Shown one piece after another: positions 62,656 through 64,000 of a stretch of 64,000 nucleotides of DNA; within the stretch, counting starts at the first letter, position 1; each line of letters starts with the position of its first letter. The translations under genes were made by a program, and so were the position numbers. Origin of the DNA: Planctomyces sp. GTDB lineage: Bacteria; Planctomycetota; Planctomycetia; Planctomycetales; Planctomycetaceae. Location of the stretch: NCBI GenBank assembly GCA_016795105.1, contig JAEUIH010000009.1:62001-126000 (forward strand). Reading direction: 5' to 3'. Under the pieces are notes generated by a model. It searched no databases, was not told where the DNA came from, and worked only from the letters and a program-made list of their open reading frames with translations.

Positions 62656-64000
62656 TTTGTGGCTCCGGTTTCCAGTTTCAGGCGATACAGGCCTTTGCCG
62701 GCGGTGATGTAAAGTGTGTTTGAGTTTTCTCCGACGCCGAAGCAACAGTTGGTTGGCAATTCGGGTGTTGGGACGAACGCGAGTTCATCGCCATCCGGAC
62801 TATAAACAGCGATGCCAAATCGACCTGGTGTTCGCACGGCCGCATAGATTCGACCGCTCGAGTGTACACACATGCCATCGATTCCCGCTTCCTTTCCAAA
62901 GTCGACGAGCACGCGTTTGTTTCGGAGTCGTCCGGATGGGTCAATGTCAAACCTGTTCAGCGTCATCTTGCCGACAGGGCCAGGCTTCTCACCGGGCAAT
63001 CCAAGTGATCCGGTATTGGTGTCTGCTACATAGAGAAACTTACCATCCGGAGACGCATCAACTCCATTGGGCTTTTCGATCTCTCGCGTTGCGATTGACA
63101 GGATATTGCTGGTGACATTCAACACATACACATTCATTGCATCCATCTCCAGGGGTTCACTGCCCACATACCGCGGGTCGCTGAAGTAGATGTTGCCGTT
63201 CGAGAGAATCACCAGATCGTTGGGGGAATTGAAGCGATGTCCGTTGAAACGGTCTGAGATCACGACAATTTTTCCGTCAGCTGTAACTTCACAGAGCGCA
63301 CGAGCACCCTGGTCGGCACCACAGCAGGCAAACAGTCGGTCGTTGGCGTCAAAGTACAGCCCATTGCTCTTCTGACTGTCGGAGCAGAACGTCTTTGTCA
63401 ATCCGCTTGTTGGGTCGTATACCAGAATTCTGCCAGGCTGGCCGGGTGCACTGTGGATGTCACTGAAATAGACAAGTCCATCCGATCGAACGGCCACGCC
63501 TTCCGTGAATGCACCTTCATTCCAGACAAGTTCTGGTGCAGCATCTGCCCCAATGACAACATCTTTCGGTTTACGCAGATAGGTGATTTCGACTACTTTT
63601 GTGTTCACGTCGCCGATTCCCAGATCATGCACTTCAAATGTCATCCGATCAAAGGACTGAAATTTCCAGACATACTTGACCGGCCTGGCAAGCTCTCCGG
63701 TCAAATATTCGTCGGTTGTCCCGTAGAGTGTCAGTTGAGTCAGGTCTGCGTTGAGGTCGCCTTCGGCACGGTTCATAGCGGTGTCGAGATTTGAAATCGT
63801 GCTGGCGACAAAGCTCTGTTTGAAGTTGTCGTAACCGAGCGACGTTTCACTCAGCATTGGGCGTCCCGTCAGTGTTCCTGCATTCCGGATCAAGAGCCAT
63901 CGCCCCTCGATCTGCCATAGGCACTCTGCTGTTCCTCGTTCAGCCGGAGATGCAGCTTCACCCTGAAAAACACGAGTCTCAATGGTCCATGTTCCCAGAA
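62652..64000 (-). CDS. DUF1579-SMP-30/gluconolactonase fusion (5' end outside window)
   Basis: The minus-strand frame stays open to the right edge and reads LGTWTIETRVFQGEA, so the start lies beyond 64000. About 448 residues are visible. The N-terminal region (to about base 63600) has the DUF1579 pattern (GTAECLWQIEGRWLLIRNA, QSFVASTISNLDTAM). The C-terminal six-bladed propeller is SMP-30-like, with EGVAVRSDGLVYFSDI, FNSPNDLVILSNGNIYFSDPRY, PNGVDASPDGKFLYVADT and DGMCVHSSGRIYA, which carry the conserved Glu, Asn and Asp metal ligands. Family reaction: Ca2+/Zn2+-dependent hydrolysis of sugar lactones. It is the first gene of an operon with the MR-type enzyme. Confidence 0.88.
   Translation of the reverse strand, partial: LGTWTIETRVFQGEAASPAERGTAECLWQIEGRWLLIRNAGTLTGRPMLSETSLGYDNFKQSFVASTISNLDTAMNRAEGDLNADLTQLTLYGTTDEYLTGELARPVKYVWKFQSFDRMTFEVHDLGIGDVNTKVVEITYLRKPKDVVIGADAAPELVWNEGAFTEGVAVRSDGLVYFSDIHSAPGQPGRILVYDPTSGLTKTFCSDSQKSNGLYFDANDRLFACCGADQGARALCEVTADGKIVVISDRFNGHRFNSPNDLVILSNGNIYFSDPRYVGSEPLEMDAMNVYVLNVTSNILSIATREIEKPNGVDASPDGKFLYVADTNTGSLGLPGEKPGPVGKMTLNRFDIDPSGRLRNKRVLVDFGKEAGIDGMCVHSSGRIYAAVRTPGRFGIAVYSPDGDELAFVPTPELPTNCCFGVGENSNTLYITAGKGLYRLKLETGATK

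Noticed and set aside
1-64000. CRISPR arrays, tRNA or rRNA genes, transposases, prophage genes
   Set aside because: Looked for regularly spaced direct repeats, clover-leaf-like intergenic stretches and transposase or integrase motifs; none was found.

Overview
The window reads as a chromosome segment of a member of the phylum Planctomycetota. The main evidence is three DUF1501 proteins with twin-arginine leaders, two very large DUF1549/DUF1553 proteins with CxxCH haem motifs (the 'planctomycete cytochrome c' type), a family of oversized pseudopilins, and a Ser/Thr kinase with a C-terminal membrane anchor. Genus cannot be fixed from the sequence. No rRNA, tRNA, CRISPR array, phage or insertion sequence with a transposase was seen. 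Genes are tightly packed on both strands, with many ATGA/TAATG overlaps and some GTG/TTG starts.

Layout. (1) 1-13345: the downstream part of a type II secretion (T2SS)-like operon, in the order GspF, GspG, an extra pseudopilin, then GspH-, GspI-, GspJ- and GspK-like proteins. All pseudopilins are far longer than the classical ones; the last is about 1725 residues. Several carry DxDxDG or EF-hand-like loops. (2) 13433-20923: sugar-acid kinase (KDG kinase type), PurF and RecJ on the plus strand, then a Ser/Thr kinase and PurC on the minus strand. (3) 21103-26272: a GH10-fold protein that lacks the usual catalytic residues, a divergent pair made of a Baeyer-Villiger/FMO-type monooxygenase and an alpha/beta hydrolase, and a periplasmic thioredoxin-YHS protein. 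(4) 26482-32215: a GGQ release-factor-like protein, PPK2 polyphosphate kinase, rhodanese, class III aminotransferase, a divergent PRPP synthetase, and a three-gene minus-strand operon (GNAT, DTW/TSR3-like protein, 58-residue coiled coil). (5) 32308-37247: methyltransferase, DPM1-like glycosyltransferase, and RbsA/RbsC-like ABC transporter without a binding protein, plus a small membrane protein. (6) 37471-45339: a DUF1501 / planctomycete cytochrome c / DUF1501 / double alpha-beta hydrolase cluster. (7) 45325-51630: AAA ATPase, sugar isomerase family protein, a 36-residue Lys/Ala-rich histone-H1-like protein with its own promoter and terminator, a CBS-domain protein, an NTF2-like exported protein and PyrK. 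(8) 51638-56006: a second cytochrome c/DUF1501 pair. (9) 56274-64000: MFS carrier, enolase-superfamily enzyme and LutABC (lactate oxidation), converging on a second enolase-superfamily enzyme and a DUF1579/SMP-30 fusion cut by the window edge. Region 9 looks like a sugar-acid or deoxysugar catabolic island.

Five intergenic elements stand out. Each is built from one or two short hairpins with a TCC-type loop and sits directly against, or shares bases with, a stop codon. In the three most similar copies the stem sequences differ between copies while pairing is largely kept. They resemble REP/BIME sequences.

The strongest leads for something undescribed are the giant calcium-loop pseudopilin operon and the stop-codon-hugging hairpin family.
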